DNA of 64,000 nucleotides from Tanypteryx hageni (lineage: Eukaryota; Arthropoda; Insecta; Odonata; Petaluridae), in contig CM054120.1 in assembly GCA_028673005.1 (NCBI GenBank), positions 72,961,533-73,025,532 of the forward strand. Direction: 5' to 3'. The notes below the pieces were generated by a model, which did not search any database, had not been told where the DNA came from, and was given only the letters and a program-made list of their open reading frames with translations. Positions 35,615 through 48,494 of the stretch are shown piece by piece. Both the position numbers and the translations under genes were made by a program. Within the stretch, counting starts at the first letter, position 1. Every line of letters starts with the position of its first letter.

Positions 35615-36640
35615 GAGAGACAAATGGATATTATGATCAATCAATTTATTGACAAATTGAACGAAATTGTTAAGCAATCACAAAAAATTCATGGTTTTCT
35701 TCTATAACGTTCACCATGACCTTATTCTATCATCTCTCAGAAAGGATCAAGACACTGCAAACAACGACATTCATGTCTACATCAGAGAAATCATGTGAGA
35801 ATCTGCCTTAACCAGAAATTAAGGGTTTGATAGATTTATCTGCAATGAAAAGTGCACCAGCATGTCACAGAAATCGACGGACTATGGATGAGATTCATAG
35901 AACCTCAAAAGCGAGACAACCAAATAAATAAGAACATATATAGGAAATTAAAGGTACAATGTCCTTGCAGATAGATAGAATTACAAAATTACAATGCAGA
36001 AGAACAGCTTTTGTTCTACTACACTGCATACAATAAATTAAATTTTATATGAATAATGTCAAAGTGATACAATTCACTCATGCACATTTTCTCAATCACC
36101 TTACCCAACTTGCTCTACATCACACAAATCTAGAAGCTAAAATTAGCCCTTATATTGTGTAAGTAATTCTTCATATATTTTTCCCTTTCTTTTCATAAAG
36201 AAATATGGAATATTTGGATGGAACGTTCAGGATAATAAACAATCAGATTGTGGAGGGTCCAAGAAACTGCCAGATGTTGAGTAATGTTTCACATTGTTCA
36301 ATTTGGTGTATATTCTTGTCTTTTTTGACATTGATGTTGTATAAAATCATTGATATCTCGTATTTAACCTGGTGTAGGAAAACATTTTTGTTCTTGGAGG
36401 CCTATTTGTGGTTTTGATCCCGAGAAAATTTCACGATGTGAATTAACCAGTAAAACCTCTAATTTTTCTTTATCATGTGAAAAGGAAAGAAAAACACATT
36501 CACCAAGCAACAACATCAAAGACCTTCAACAACATTGGGACAACAATTATGCATCAAAACAATGGTTAAGATTAAGAGAACTTCTTGGGAAGAATGATTT
36601 ACTGACAGCAATTAATATAACATTGCCACCTGGCATGTAG
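35615..36640 (+). pseudogene. Unidentified host-gene exons, unit 3
   Basis: Blocks A-E as in units 1 and 2; stop TAG at 36638-36640. Confidence 0.4.
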
Positions 36641-36717
36641 CCAAACAGCAACTGTTTTTAGTAAATAAAAAAATATAAGTTTCTAAATGTTTCCAAATAA
36701 AAAAATTACACTAAATG

Positions 36718-37485
36718 GATGGAGTTTCCTCTTCAGCTATTCCAGTTCTCTCTGGTGTACCCCAAGGCTGCGTCTTAGGTCCCTTACTTTTTGCTTTATT
36801 TATTGATGACGTTTTTGATATAGTCACACTACAATCCTGCAAAATTTTACTCTATGCAGACGACTGCAAAATCTTCAAGATGATAAATTCTCCCCAGGAC
36901 AACTTGGTACTCCAGGCTGCACTCACTTCTCTTGCTGAGTGGTTCACAACTTGGAAACTCAAAATTAATCCTACAAAATGTTAGCTTCTTCCGTTCAGTT
37001 TAAAATCCACCATTATTCCTTTTTCATACATAATAAGCGGTGATACCATTCCAATTGTTCACGACATTAATGATCTAGAAGTCATCTTTGACAGTAAACT
37101 CACCTTTAATAAGCAAATTGAAAAAATTGTCTCTAAATCCATGTCGCTTCTGGGAATATTATACAGAATCGCAGAAATCAAAGATCCTTCTGCTATGATT
37201 TAATTTTATAATGGTTGTGTTTTACCAGTGGTAAGCTACTGCTCTCCAATTTGGTGTACTGCTGCCCCCACAAATCTAAAGCATTTAGATTCAATAGAGA
37301 GGTTTTTCCTAACCATAATCCGACACCACTCACAGATTCCTAACTTTGACTTAAGCCTTCCTTCACTTTCTAGTAGACGACAGTTCTCTGAACTTACCTT
37401 CCTGCATTCAATTATCAATGGTTTCTACCGCTCACCTGAAATCTTTGCCCTCCGTATTCTCTCTCGGACAACCCGTCTGAAGGAT
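36718..37485 (+). mobile_element. CR1-group RT 3' fragment, unit 4
   Basis: Same fragment and stops as units 2 and 3. Confidence 0.85.
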
Positions 37486-40400
37486 GATTAAAGTTTTTAA
37501 ATGGTTTTTTATGCCCCCCACAAGAACTTTTGATTCATTAATACCATCATCATTAGCAGCTAGTTTTGCTGCCTTGTCTGCCCTCTCATTACCCAGAACA
37601 CCTACTTGACCTGGTACCCACATAAACATGGTCGTCACCCCTATGGAGTCCAGATCAATCAAGGATGACTAAACTGCTGAACCAGAGGGTGAGAAGGGTG
37701 CAAAGACTATATGGCATGTAAGGCTGACAGTGAGTCAGAGAAAATGACATATTCACTGCTGGGGTACGATTATGCCAACCGCAGTGCTTTTCTTAAAGCA
37801 TAATATACTGCTGTGAACATCTCACATAGTGGATGTAGCCGGAAATGGTGCGAGTATCTGCCGATAATAAAAGCACACATGCCCCCCTGCTTAGAGCCAT
37901 CTGTGTACATGGTAGCGAATGACTGAAACCGTGCATAGAGTCCCTCAAAGTCACGTCGGTATTCAGTAGGTAGGGTAGAAAACCTATCTAATTTGGCAAG
38001 AGAAGAAATAATGTTGGGGCAACATAACATCCAGGGTGGAGCTATGCTGTGGTCCGTTCTAAAAATCTGAGGCAATTCAAAAGAAAACTCTTCAAAAACA
38101 TTACGCATTCTCACATCCAGAGGATTTACAGAGCGGATATGGGCATCATATAACTGCACATAATGATGGTCGAAAACTGCTGTGTAAGCCAGTTGATCTG
38201 GCTTAGCGCTTAAAGCTACAACATATCAGTTAGCTAGCAGTTTCCGGCACATGTGAAGCGATGGTTCCCCAGATTGGCAGAGAACACTTGGTATTGGACT
38301 AGTGCAAAATGCACCGGTCGCCAAGCAAATCCATGTATGGTGAATAATATCAATAGCTTTCAGCACTGACGGTTTAGCCGATCCATAAACAATGCTCCCT
38401 TAGTCCAATGTTGGGATGCACAAGAGGTTCAAGGAGAATTGGCATCCTACTTTCAGCCTCTTCAGATGTGGACGCCAAGTCAACTTTTGGTCAAAAACGA
38501 ACCCTAAAATGGTGCTGTTTAAACAAATGGTAGCTTGGTTCCTGATAGATATAATGCTGCGTCCAGGTGGAGGCCCTGAGCAAGACAGAAGTGGATACAA
38601 ACTGCCTTGTTTGCTGAGTATGCAAACCCGTTGTTTGTGGCCCATTCATTAAGATGGTTAATTGTCAGCTGAATCTGGCGTTCAAACGCCACCACATTTT
38701 GCGAACTGCAATATATGGCTAGATCATCCACATAGAGGCTTCCCTCTACTGGTGACCTAATACAATGAGTTATTCCATTTATGGCAATGGCAAACAAGGT
38801 TGCACTCAAAGTAGACCCCTGTGGAACACCATTCTCCTGAAGGAACATTCGCGAGGTTTCACGCCCAATACGCATCCTGAACTGACGTTCCCATAAGTAG
38901 CTCTTGATAAATATGGGTAAGTTACCCCTTAGCCCCTAAGAGTGCAATGTACGAAGTATACCAAATCTCCATGTGGTGTCATAAGCCCGGGCAATATCAA
39001 AGAAAACTGCAGTGAGGTGATGCTTTCTGATGAAGGCATCACACAAAGCTCACTCTAATCTCTCCAGATGATCGGTGGTAGAACGGTGGCAACGAAAACC
39101 ACACTGAATGTTGGTCAATAGACAATTTGATTCCAAAAACCAAACCAGACGCCTATTGACCATTCGTTCCAAGAGTTGGGAGAATAAACTCGTGAGCAAT
39201 ACCGGTCGGTAGCTCTCAGCCAGTTTCTTATCTTTCCCTGGTTTATGCAGTGGCACTACAATGACCTCTCTCCATTGCATGGTGTAGATTCATTCTGCCC
39301 AGATTCGATTGTACATCTTTAGCAGATATTATTTCTCAGGGGTATTTAGGTGATGTATCATCTCATAGTGAATGGTGTCCAAACCTGGAGCACTGTCATG
39401 CGTCTCCGCCAAAGCACATTCCAGTTCCCATGCACTAAATGGCAGATTATAGCTCTCAGTGTTCCATTAAAAAATCTGAAAATCTGCCGCTCCAGCTCAT
39501 CTTTCTGAATTAGAAAAACTGGTGACAGCTGTACTGAACTGGATGATTTAGCAAACAGGGCCCCTAGCACATTGGCAATTTCATTCTTTAATGTTATGAC
39601 CAAGCCATCACTCATAAGCCCACTAATTGTAGAAGAAGTAGTTTGGCCAGAAATCTTCCTCATCTTTTCCCACACCTCTGAGACTGAGGTGGAACTTGTA
39701 ATGCTCGATATATATTTCCTCCAAGATTCCGTCTTACATTTCCTGATTATCCGGCATGCCAATGCCTTCAATCTCAGGTACCGCAACATATTCCCTTCCG
39801 TGGGATTAGCACGAAGGAAGTGAAAAGCCCATCGCATGTCACGGATCACCTCATGGCATTCCTCGCTCCACCATGGAAGTGGAACATCCTTTAGTCGAGA
39901 GCGGGATTTTGGAATGCTAACATTAGCTGCCTCAATTAGGGCTTTCGTGAAATGACTGACATGCTCATCTACCAAGGAAAAACTCTCTTCCGTGAGTAGA
40001 ACGGCACCTGAAAACATGCACCAATCTGCATTTTTTATGGCCCACTTGGGGAAATGCATCTCCAAAACGTTGGCTGATAAGCATTTCAGGATAATTGGGA
40101 AATGATCACTGCCACATTGAACATTGTACACCTCCCACTCAATCAATGGAGCAACCAGGATAGAGCAGATAGTTAGGTTGATAGAAGAAAGTGATCTGCT
40201 AGCATTGAAGTGTGTGTTGCTGCCATCATTGATTATAACTAGATCCAGGCTCGACAATACCTCTGACAGGCGACATCCCCTAGGATCAGTCCTCTCTGAA
40301 CCCCACTCTGAATTATGGGTATTCAAATCGCCCATAAGGATGAATGGGGTGGAAGTTGATCTATAAGGTCAAGGATTCACCTACTTGTGATGGTCTCATT

Positions 40401-40488
40401 AGGGGGGAAATAAATCGAGCAGATGGTCATAAACTGAGGGAGGGCAACTCGAACTGCAACAGCCTGCAGCTGTGAGTTAATAGTTACC
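37486..40488 (-). mobile_element. I-like non-LTR retrotransposon, unit 4
   Basis: It has SDHFPI as in unit 3, GFRCHRSTTD as in unit 1, and private changes (LLERMVNRRL, ESNCLLTN, THFNASRS). A 66-bp deletion at 38414/38415 removes part of the region between RT and RNase H. Confidence 0.85.
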
Positions 40489-40558
40489 TATACCTTAGGT
40501 ATATGCTTGAGAGGAAAGGAAAATTATTGGAGGTTTTCATTATAGCACTAACGAGCCA

Positions 40559-40864
40559 ATGGAAACTTTCATTGAAGCTGCATCCTTAATAGGGGATGTA
40601 GATAAGAAGCTGATGGTTTTACTGCAAGATGGGAGGGTTCTAATTGGAATACTGAGGAGAGTAGATCAGTTTGCAAAACTTGTACTCCATAGGACGAATG
40701 AGAGAATCCATGTAGGTCAAGAATATGGAGATGAAGAACATCTCTATATGGGGACTCCGCCAAAATGGCTAGTTACTACAATATTTGGAGTTAACTCATT
40801 CACAACCTCCTCTACTAATCTCCAAGGATCCATACTTCCAGGTTCACAATTAATTTCACATTAA
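40559..40864 (+). pseudogene. LSM1: LSM1 5' fragment, unit 4
   Basis: Same as unit 1 with Glu for Asp at residue 2. Confidence 0.75.
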
Positions 40865-40957
40865 TAATAATATTAATATTAATAATAATAATATAAATAA
40901 TATTAATAATAATAAAATTCGATAAAGATTATTATTTGTTTTTGGAATCATGCAGAA

Positions 40958-41389
40958 ATGGAAGCAAGAGAGCGGGTGAGAAGGGACTGTGTTAGCCTCC
41001 CCCCGCTTTGTAAACGAACCAGATGTCTCCTAAAAAGGATGATGAAAACCTCAGCCTGCAACGAGCATGAATGCAAGTGCGATCATTTTCGGAATAGCAG
41101 AGAAATGGAAGCGAGCGAGCGTAATTTTATGGCGGCTGACATTAAGAGGGAGATAATTGCATACAGTGACTCTGATGCGTATGAGATAGACGAGAGTGAC
41201 GACTATGACGTCCACGTGCCGTCCCCAGAGCCCATCTACCATGCCCCCAAGAAGCACATCCCCATCCCTCCCCCCAGAAGCACTACAAGATGGTGTTCAT
41301 TAAGGCACCAACACCACCTGCACCAACCGTCCCCAAGATCCCTCTGCAGCCCCAGGACGAACAGAGGACCCTCATCTATGTTTTTGTGA
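40958..41389 (+). pseudogene. Chimeric ORF: acidic ORF fused in frame to Tweedle
   Basis: The first 83 codons are the acidic ORF up to DESDDY; after the junction at 41208/41209 the same frame reads [19 protein letters not shown], the start of the Tweedle domain. The inherited one-base loss in the C-run (near 41271) throws the frame off, and it stops at 41389. The chimera is a by-product of the duplication junction; nothing suggests it is used. Confidence 0.7.
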
Positions 41390-41442
41390 AGAAGCCCGAG
41401 GAGCTGCCAGAGATCAACATCCCCACTCCAGTGCCAACCAAG
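41209..41442 (+). pseudogene. Tweedle (DUF243) fragment, copy 2
   Basis: It matches 1349-1582 with few changes (IVFIKAP to MVFIKAP, YVLVKKP to YVFVKKP) and includes the same frameshift. It lacks the exon start and everything after the hAT insertion site. Confidence 0.8.
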
Positions 41443-43280
41443 CAGTGGCGGCTCGTGTATAGACACTGCGGAACTGCAGCACCTCCTATTTCCCCTTGAT
41501 ATTATCAATAACATTTAATATAATGAGTCCTTTTTTCTTTAATTCTTTCTTTATTTTTGTAGTACAATATATATTCCTTAAGCTTAATGTCAGTACTTCA
41601 GTAGCCATCCCCCAGTTTATGAAAAAGATACAAAAATCTTTGTATGGAACTGTGCGTTTCACAGTGCCAGCAACGTGGTGTTTGACTGTTGTGTGCATGC
41701 ACACATAGGAGGGGGGGTGGGGAGGAAGGCGGGACTGCCAGGTAGAGAGAGCACTGTTGCTCTCGCAGTGCCGGCTCTGGCATGATGGTGGAAGGAAGTT
41801 TTTTTTACTCAGCGTGTGTTGTGCTTAAAAACCGTGTACCATATTCTTGAATGTGATAAAGTGTAGAAGAGTGTAGAATTAGATTATTATTCTGCTTCCA
41901 GCTATTCTATTTGATTAATTTTTTTTTTGTTATTTTATTTAACAGAAAACTTTAACCATGGCCTTGCATCCCCAAGAAATAAGTTCTGTGACTGTAAGTG
42001 AATTTCAACAGCTTAAGTTTTCACAGCTATCTCTCCATGAGAAAGTTACAGTTAAGAAAAGAGGTCGTTCAACACCTGATATTCTAATATCTCAGCCAGG
42101 CAAAAGCAACAACAAGAAATATATTCGTAGCTTTAATTCTGAATGGTACCAATGGAAAAGTTGGCTTTGCGGCTGTGAAGTAAAAAATGCACTGTTTTGC
42201 TTCCCGTGTTTGCTGTTTGGAGGTGATGTACCATGGACAAAAGATGGTTTTAGAAATATAAACAAAATGAAATAAAAAACTGAAAAACATGAGAAGTCAA
42301 AGAAGCACATTGATAATGTTGTTTCACTGTAACTTTTAGGAACCGTAAGTATTAAGGAGAAACTTAGTGAGGCATACAGACTTTCAATCAATGAGCATAA
42401 TATAAAAGTTTAAAAGAACCGTGAAATTTTGTCCAAAATAATAGACTGCATTTACTTTTGTGGAAATTTTGAAACTCCCTTACGTGGACATGATGAAAAA
42501 GACAATTCAGTAAATCCAGGGGTATTTAGAGGATGAGTAAATTTTGCATCTAAATTAGATTCAGATTTGAAGAATCACTTAGAAACCAGTGCAGTCTTCA
42601 AAGGTGTTTCTAAGACCATTCAGAATGAGATACTTGACTGCCTGCTACAAATATACCATGAGGAGATAAGGACGGAAATTAGAAAAGCTTCCTTTGTAGC
42701 TGTCATGGCTGATGACACAACAGATGTTTTGGAACACACTCAAATGGTCCTTGTTCTACGGTACGTATTGAATGAAGAAATATTTGAGCGTTTTTGGGAA
42801 TTATTTATTCCAGAAAATCAAACACCACATGGCATATCAAAACGTATTTTAGAACAATTGGACATAATCCTTCAAGGAAATGGACAAAAACTGATAGCTC
42901 AGACATTTGCTGGTTCAAGTGCCATGAGAGGCAAAAACGCAGGAGTTCAAGCAAAAATAAAAGCAGTTTATAGTAATGCACATTTCAATCACTGTTATGC
43001 ACATCAACTTAATTTAATAATGAGAAATGCAGCAAGTATTACACGAAACGCAAGAATATTTTTCTCTAACATTCTGGCTATTCCAACATTCTTCTCAAGA
43101 TCACCACAACGTGTGTCCATTCTCAAGAAACATATGGACGTCAGCATTCCATGTCCATCTTCTACAAGGTGGAATTTCAACATACGGACCATAAACAGAG
43201 TTCATGAAAATTTGCAACCTTTAAAAAACTGCCTTACTGAAATTCAGTCAATATAAAATGCAGACCAAATCATTGCAGAA
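41443..43280 (+). mobile_element. hAT transposon, copy 2, 3' truncated
   Basis: The 5' inverted repeat CAGTGGCGGCTCGT is at 41443-41456 in the same Tweedle site as copy 1. The element is cut at the position matching 3420 of copy 1, so the C-terminal third of the transposase, the 3' inverted repeat and the second target duplication are missing. It came by segmental duplication, not by transposition. Confidence 0.9.
41958..43280 (+). pseudogene. hAT transposase, copy 2, truncated
   Basis: Same frame and stops as copy 1, plus a new TAA at 42273-42275 (Glu codon) in the zinc-finger region. The second catalytic Asp block reads AQTFAGSSAM instead of AQTFDGSSAM, so Asp is now Ala. The hAT dimerisation domain is deleted. 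Confidence 0.85.
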
Positions 43281-43283
43281 TTT

Positions 43284-43709
43284 ACAATGGTAAATGATGT
43301 TAATCTATTGCAATTGCTCACTCAACAAAACTTAAAGAAGAATATGAAAATATCAAAATAGTCTCGCAGATATGTCTCTGTTGTCAAGTACTTCTTGGGT
43401 AACCACAAAACAGACAATTATGAAGAACTGGTGCAAAACATGCTCACAAACTTTAAAAATTTGGGTACTAATATGAGCACAAAGATACACTATCTTCATA
43501 GCCACTTAAATAGATTACCACATAATCTTGGAGATTTTAGTGAGGAACAAGATGAGAGGTTTCACCAAGATATAAAGGTGATGGAGGAAAGGTATCAAGG
43601 CAGATGGGACAGACACATGATGGCAGACTATTTCTGGAGCCTCCAATGTCATTGTCCTGATAACCTACATAAAAGAAAATTGTACAAAAAGCGTTTTACT
43701 TTGCATTAA
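43284..43709 (+). pseudogene. 3' half of multicopy CxxC zinc-finger-like gene, copy 5
   Basis: It begins at ACAATGGTAAATGATG, directly after the truncated hAT, with a short filler (about GAATTTA) at the joint. The C-terminal frame is open to TAA 43707-43709 with DERFHQD for GERFHQD. Confidence 0.6.
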
Positions 43710-43989
43710 TTGCGATTATCTGAATCAGCTTACCATGTTTATCTGTTATTATACCTAATAAAATGCCATTATGTATTTTGTGTTTCCTTTTGTACGATTT
43801 GAGACAATTTCAATGAGATTTATAAGTAGGCTCTGCCTGACCATTAAATTTCCAAAAACTCAAAAATTAGAGCTATTCTAGCAAAAACGAATCCATATTT
43901 GGAATCAGCATCACAAACTTACCACAAAAACGCTCTAATGTAATTGACAATAAAATAAGTGCTGGCCAGTGTTATCTCTCTGTTGGTAG

Positions 43990-45015
43990 GAGAGACAAAT
44001 GGATATTATGATCAATCAATTTATTGACAAATTGAACGAAATTGTTAAGCAATCACAAAAAATTCATGGTTTTCTTCTATAACGTTCACCATGAACTCAT
44101 TCTATCATCTCTCAGAAAGGATCAAGACACTGCAAACAACGACATTCATGTCTACATCAGAGAAATCATGTGAGAATTTGCCTTAACCAGAAATTAAGGG
44201 TTTGATAGATTTATCTGCAATGAAAAGTGCACCAGCATGTCACAGAAATCGACGGACTATGGATGAGATTCATAGAACCTCAAAAGCGAGACAACCAAAT
44301 AAATAAGAACATATATAGGAAATTAAAGGTACAATGTCGTTGCAGATAGATAGAATTACAAAATTACAATGCAGAAGAACAGCTTTTGTTCTACTACACT
44401 GCATACAATAAATTAAATTTTATATGAATAATGTCAAAGTGATACAATTCACTCATGCACATTTTCTCAATCACCTTATCCAACTTGCTCTACATCACAC
44501 AAATCTAGAAGCTAAAATTAGCCCTTATATTGTGTAAGTAATTCTTCATATATTTTTCCCTTTCTTTTCATAAAGAAATATGGAATATTTGGATGGAACG
44601 TTCAGGATAATAAACAATCAGATTGTGGAGGGTCCAAGAAACTGCCAGATGTTGAGTAATGTTTCACATTGTTCAATTTGGTGTATATTCTTGTCTTTTT
44701 TGACATTGATGTTGTATAAAATCATTGATATCTCGTATTTAACCTGGTGTAGGAAAACATTTTTGTTCTTGGAGGCCTATTAATGGTTTTGATCCCGAGA
44801 AAATTTCACGATGTGAATTAACCAGTAAAACCTCTAATTTTTCTTTATCATGTGAAAAGGAAAGAAAAACACATTCACCAAGCAACAACATCAAAGACCT
44901 TCAACAACATTGGGACAACAATTGTACATCAAAACAATGGTTAAGATTAAGAGAACTTCTTGGGAAGAATGATTTACTGACAGCAATTAATATAACATTG
45001 CCACCTGGCATGTAG
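43990..45015 (+). pseudogene. Unidentified host-gene exons, copy leading into array V
   Basis: Blocks A-E as at 19751-20776. In block E, CCTATTAATGG replaces CCTATTTGTGG, which closes the overlapping MEYLDG frame but leaves the spliced frame open (PINGFDPEK). Unlike in array U, the sequence after the TAG runs on without a break into the native 3' flank (45016 onward). Confidence 0.4.
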
Positions 45016-45399
45016 CCAAACAGCAACTGTTTTTAGTAAATAAAAAAATATAAGTTTCTAAATGTTTCCAAATAAAAAAATTACTCTAAATTTATTACAA
45101 ATGATCCATATATTGCTGGTGTCATTAAAACAGCACCATATACCCTCAGAAAACATCCAAAAAATGATTTTCTGCTGTTGTAAATGGGACAATTCGTGTC
45201 ACAATAATTCCAACAAATCATGCATAGACAGCAGGCCAAAAAGTAATAATCAACACAATGTACCATAAACTCAAATTTTATACAGCAACAAAGTATGATA
45301 GCAACAACCATATGATAAGTAAATGAAGAGAATGCCAGGGGAAACCTCATACCTCTTTCATACAAAAATCACTATTTCCTAATGAAATTACAGGATAAG

Positions 45400-46619
45400 T
45401 ACATGGTTCTTCAAAGAAATGTTAACACTTATATAATACAGCCAGAAATCACAAGGTGTGAGATCTGGCTTATGAGAATTATATTTCTTTCCATAGCAGT
45501 AACAAAATGGCAATGAGATTGACTTCAGAGGAAAGAAGAAAGGTTGCTGCATGGATGGAGGTATTTCAGTCACCCATGGTGGTTTGCAACAACTGCGATT
45601 CACACTCAAGATTGGCCATTTATCACGTTTATAACAAATTCGTCAAAACCAACTCAGTTGCTGATAATTACAAAGAGAACAGCGGTCAACATCGAACAGG
45701 CCGATCCCCTGCAAGCATAGCTGTTACACAGGTAGCTTTCTTGCATAGCCCAGGGAAGTCAGACAATTAAGTGCAGAATCTGGTTTCCCCCGGGCAATGG
45801 TGTGAAGAATCATGAACAAGGAACTGGGAATGTGGCCATATCATTTGCAGATTGTTCAAGCCTTATGTACTGCTCTTGTTGATGCTTGCAAAATTTTCTT
45901 AGAGGTGAATAATTTGAAACCTGACATTCACAGTCTAGTGGCATTCAGCAACAAGGAAACCTTTCACATAAGCAGACACTTGAACAAACATAACTGTGTC
46001 TTCTGGGATACTGAGATTCCTCATTTTGTGCATGAGCATGAATGAGACATTCCCAAGATGAATGTCCAGTGTGCAATCACTGGAGCAGGGATGGTAGGGC
46101 CATATTTTTTTAAAAACACCACAATCAATGGTGGCCACTTCTTACACGATGAAGAATTACGCATAGGACAACCTACCACGAAAAATCTGGCTTACCGGAT
46201 ACTTTCCATTGGAAGGTGCTCAACCCCACTTTGCTTTGAATGTTTACGCTCATCTTAGCAGAAAATTTGACCGGAGATGGATTGGCAGAGCAGGACCTCC
46301 GAAATGGCCAGCACATTCACCAGATCTCACACCTTGTGATTTCTAGCTGTGGGGTATGGGAAAAGCATGTATTTATGATACCAAGTTACATGATGTGCGA
46401 GACCTCCAACAGAATATTGAAAATATGATTGCAACAATACCAAAATAAATGTGCCTCCGGGCTCTGGAGACCACCTGGTGAAGATTCCAGGCATGTGTTG
46501 ACAATAGTGGCAAACTAGTGGAGACTCTTTGTTATCATGTTACAGTGTATTATCCATTTTGTTTCAATTAAAATCGATAGTCCCGTATAAGTGTTAACAT
46601 TTTTTGGAAGAACCCTGTA
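45400..46619 (+). mobile_element. Tc1/mariner element, V unit 1
   Basis: It is bounded by TA at 45400 and 46618. Inverted repeats of about 30 bp are imperfect: GGTTCTTCAAAGAAATG with TTAACACTTATA, against GGTTCTTCCAAAAAATG with TTAACACTTATA on the other strand. Length about 1.22 kb is normal. The transposase is broken: RLTSEERRKVAAWM (helix-turn-helix), LGMWPYHLQIVQAL, AFSNKETFHIS where the first catalytic Asp should be (FSDE to FSNK), NKHNCVFWDTE, GMVGPYFF, then HSPDLTPCDF (third Asp kept) and LWGMGKACIYD. The second Asp block (QQDGA) is deleted. Many stops and frame changes. Confidence 0.85.
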
Positions 46620-47456
46620 TATCAGAAAGGATTGAACAATATAGTGCATTAATTTTAAACAAAAAAAAAACAAATGAATTGAAGCAGAAATGTCTCAACT
46701 GAGTTTGCAATAAAGAGTTCTTATAGTTGTGCAATGTATCTAAACTCAATTGTTGATGGTGACACAATGTTCATTGAGAATGGAGCATGCCAACAGCTAT
46801 GACAATATGACCTGTCAGTATTGAGCCAAAATAAGAAGACTACCTGGACAACCAAGGAATGCTCTAACACCAAGAAAACAGCAATATCACTTATGAATCA
46901 AATCATGCCGTACGCAGAAGTCAACACATTGTCTATCAATTGAAAAAACTGCATCCAGCAAGATAAGTATGAGAAGAGGATGCCAGGGGAAACCTCATAC
47001 CTCTTTCAAAAAAGCAAAAGTGATTTCCAAATAAAATTACGGGATAAGTACATCAGAAAGAAATGAACAATACAGTGCATTAATTATAAAGTTTTTAAAA
47101 AACAAATGAATGTCCCATTTGAAGCAGATATGTCTCAATTGAGCTTACAATCAAGAGTCATTGTGGAATATATCAAAACTCAAACTTTGATGGTGACACA
47201 ACATTCATTCAGAATGGAACATGCCAACAATTATAATAATACAACCTGTCAGTATAGAGCCAAAATAAGAGGACTTTTAGGACTACCAAGGAATGCTCTA
47301 ACACCAAAAAAATGTCAACATCACTCAGGACTAAGATCGTGCCCAGTCCACAGAATTCAGCATGTTGTCAATCAATTGGAACGATTGCATCCACGACCAA
47401 ATGTTGAAGAATTTACTCAAGACTTTCACTTGCACAATCCACTTTTTAACAAGTAA
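46620..47456 (+). repeat. Diverged tandem duplication flanking the mariner, V unit 1
   Basis: Sequence at 45330-45401 plus 46620-46977 matches 46978-47440 at a period of about 430 bp once the mariner is removed. Shared blocks include GATGCCAGGGGAAACCTCAT and TACCTCTTTCA. The second copy keeps a 116-codon frame at 47106-47456 (EADMSQLSLQSRVIVEY, VTQHSFRMEHANN) that faintly resembles the DNA-binding start of another mariner-type transposase; the first copy has decayed. The identity is weak. Confidence 0.55.
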
Positions 47457-48494
47457 CATAAGACCACGTGACATACAGACGGAAGAAGGAATTGCATTGG
47501 ATTTCATTTTACACAGATCATACCTTCATAAGATTCAATATCTAATACAAATTTTGGAGGTATGAAAACATACTGCCTTATAAAACATAGTAATAATCAC
47601 CCTTAATTTGAGTAACACAGTAATTCAACCAAGGGGTTGAATGGACTTAATTCAGCATATTTTCTAACCAAACAATTAATAAAAAAAATTATCAACATTG
47701 ACAGCCGAGATTTAAATCTCTTCAAGAAATGTTCTATCAGCACATCTTTCGAAAACCAAATTAAATATTTATAACATAATATCATTCTACTAAAATGACA
47801 AATGCCTGGTAACACTGTACAATCAGGTAAACATACATTCCTTATAATCAACATTATAATCAAGTTGTTAAACAAGTGAAGCAATAGTATTTATTTACAT
47901 AAGGAACTCAGTTTTGGCATTATGATTACCCTTTCTTTCCAGAGTACATTAGGACACTAACAAACTGATAATTCTAAGATAGGAAAGGAAGGGCCATGCT
48001 TCTATATAAAGTGTACTCGACACAAATCAACAATTATCAGTGCTTAAAATTTACATTTATGATTCAATATATACATAAAGACAGTTTATAAAATAGATAC
48101 AAATGGAACCTTGTGAAATTATAATTAACAATAAGTGCCACAGATCATAACAACGTAATTAAGTGGCATCTCATTCTACAGAATTATTCATAAAAATTTT
48201 GCTTCAATGCAAAAATAAACAATCAACAGCAATTGTAGATGGAATTTAATAGCATAACATTGGTCACTTCCAGGGATAATGCCATTATCTGATATACACA
48301 AGTTTTACTATTTATTTTTTCATTTGCAGTTATACAGCTTCATCAAATATGTACCATCTTTTAATATAATAAGAAATGTTTTAAGCTAAAATGGAGGCCA
48401 TAACAGAAAATTTCAATGGCATCCTTAAGCCAAAGCATCATTTAAAAATGACAAGCAACACATCTACGAACACCACAGGCAAACTGGTTACCAC
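47457..48494. other. AT-rich 3' part of V unit 1
   Basis: No supported gene. The reverse frame at 47603-47884 is a chance open frame in AT-rich sequence. The matching stretches are 51686-52723 and 55896-56933. Confidence 0.4.

Larger units (their letters stand above)
28785..36717 (+). repeat. Array U, unit 3 (7,933 bp)
   Basis: Same order as units 1 and 2. In the multicopy gene it matches unit 2; in the I-like segment it shares some bases with unit 4. Confidence 0.95.
36718..41208 (+). repeat. Array U, unit 4 (truncated)
   Basis: It follows unit 3 without a break but ends inside the acidic ORF at 41208, where Tweedle sequence begins. It also has a 66-bp loss at 38414 in the I-like segment. 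Confidence 0.95.
44266..48494 (+). repeat. Array V, unit 1 (4,229 bp)
   Basis: It starts at AGATTCAT inside host block B. The same 8 bases open unit 2 at 48495, fused to ACTGGTTACCAC. Content: host blocks B-E, 3' flank, a Tc1/mariner element, a diverged tandem duplication and AT-rich sequence. Confidence 0.95.

Noticed and set aside
12921..41208. Long direct repeats as LTR pairs of a retrovirus-like element
   Set aside because: The repeats are tandem multi-kilobase units without TG...CA ends, primer-binding site, gag or integrase; the RTs belong to non-LTR elements.
47603..47884. Reverse 93-codon frame in array V (three copies)
   Set aside because: AT-rich, no domain, and its repetition follows only from the tandem duplication.
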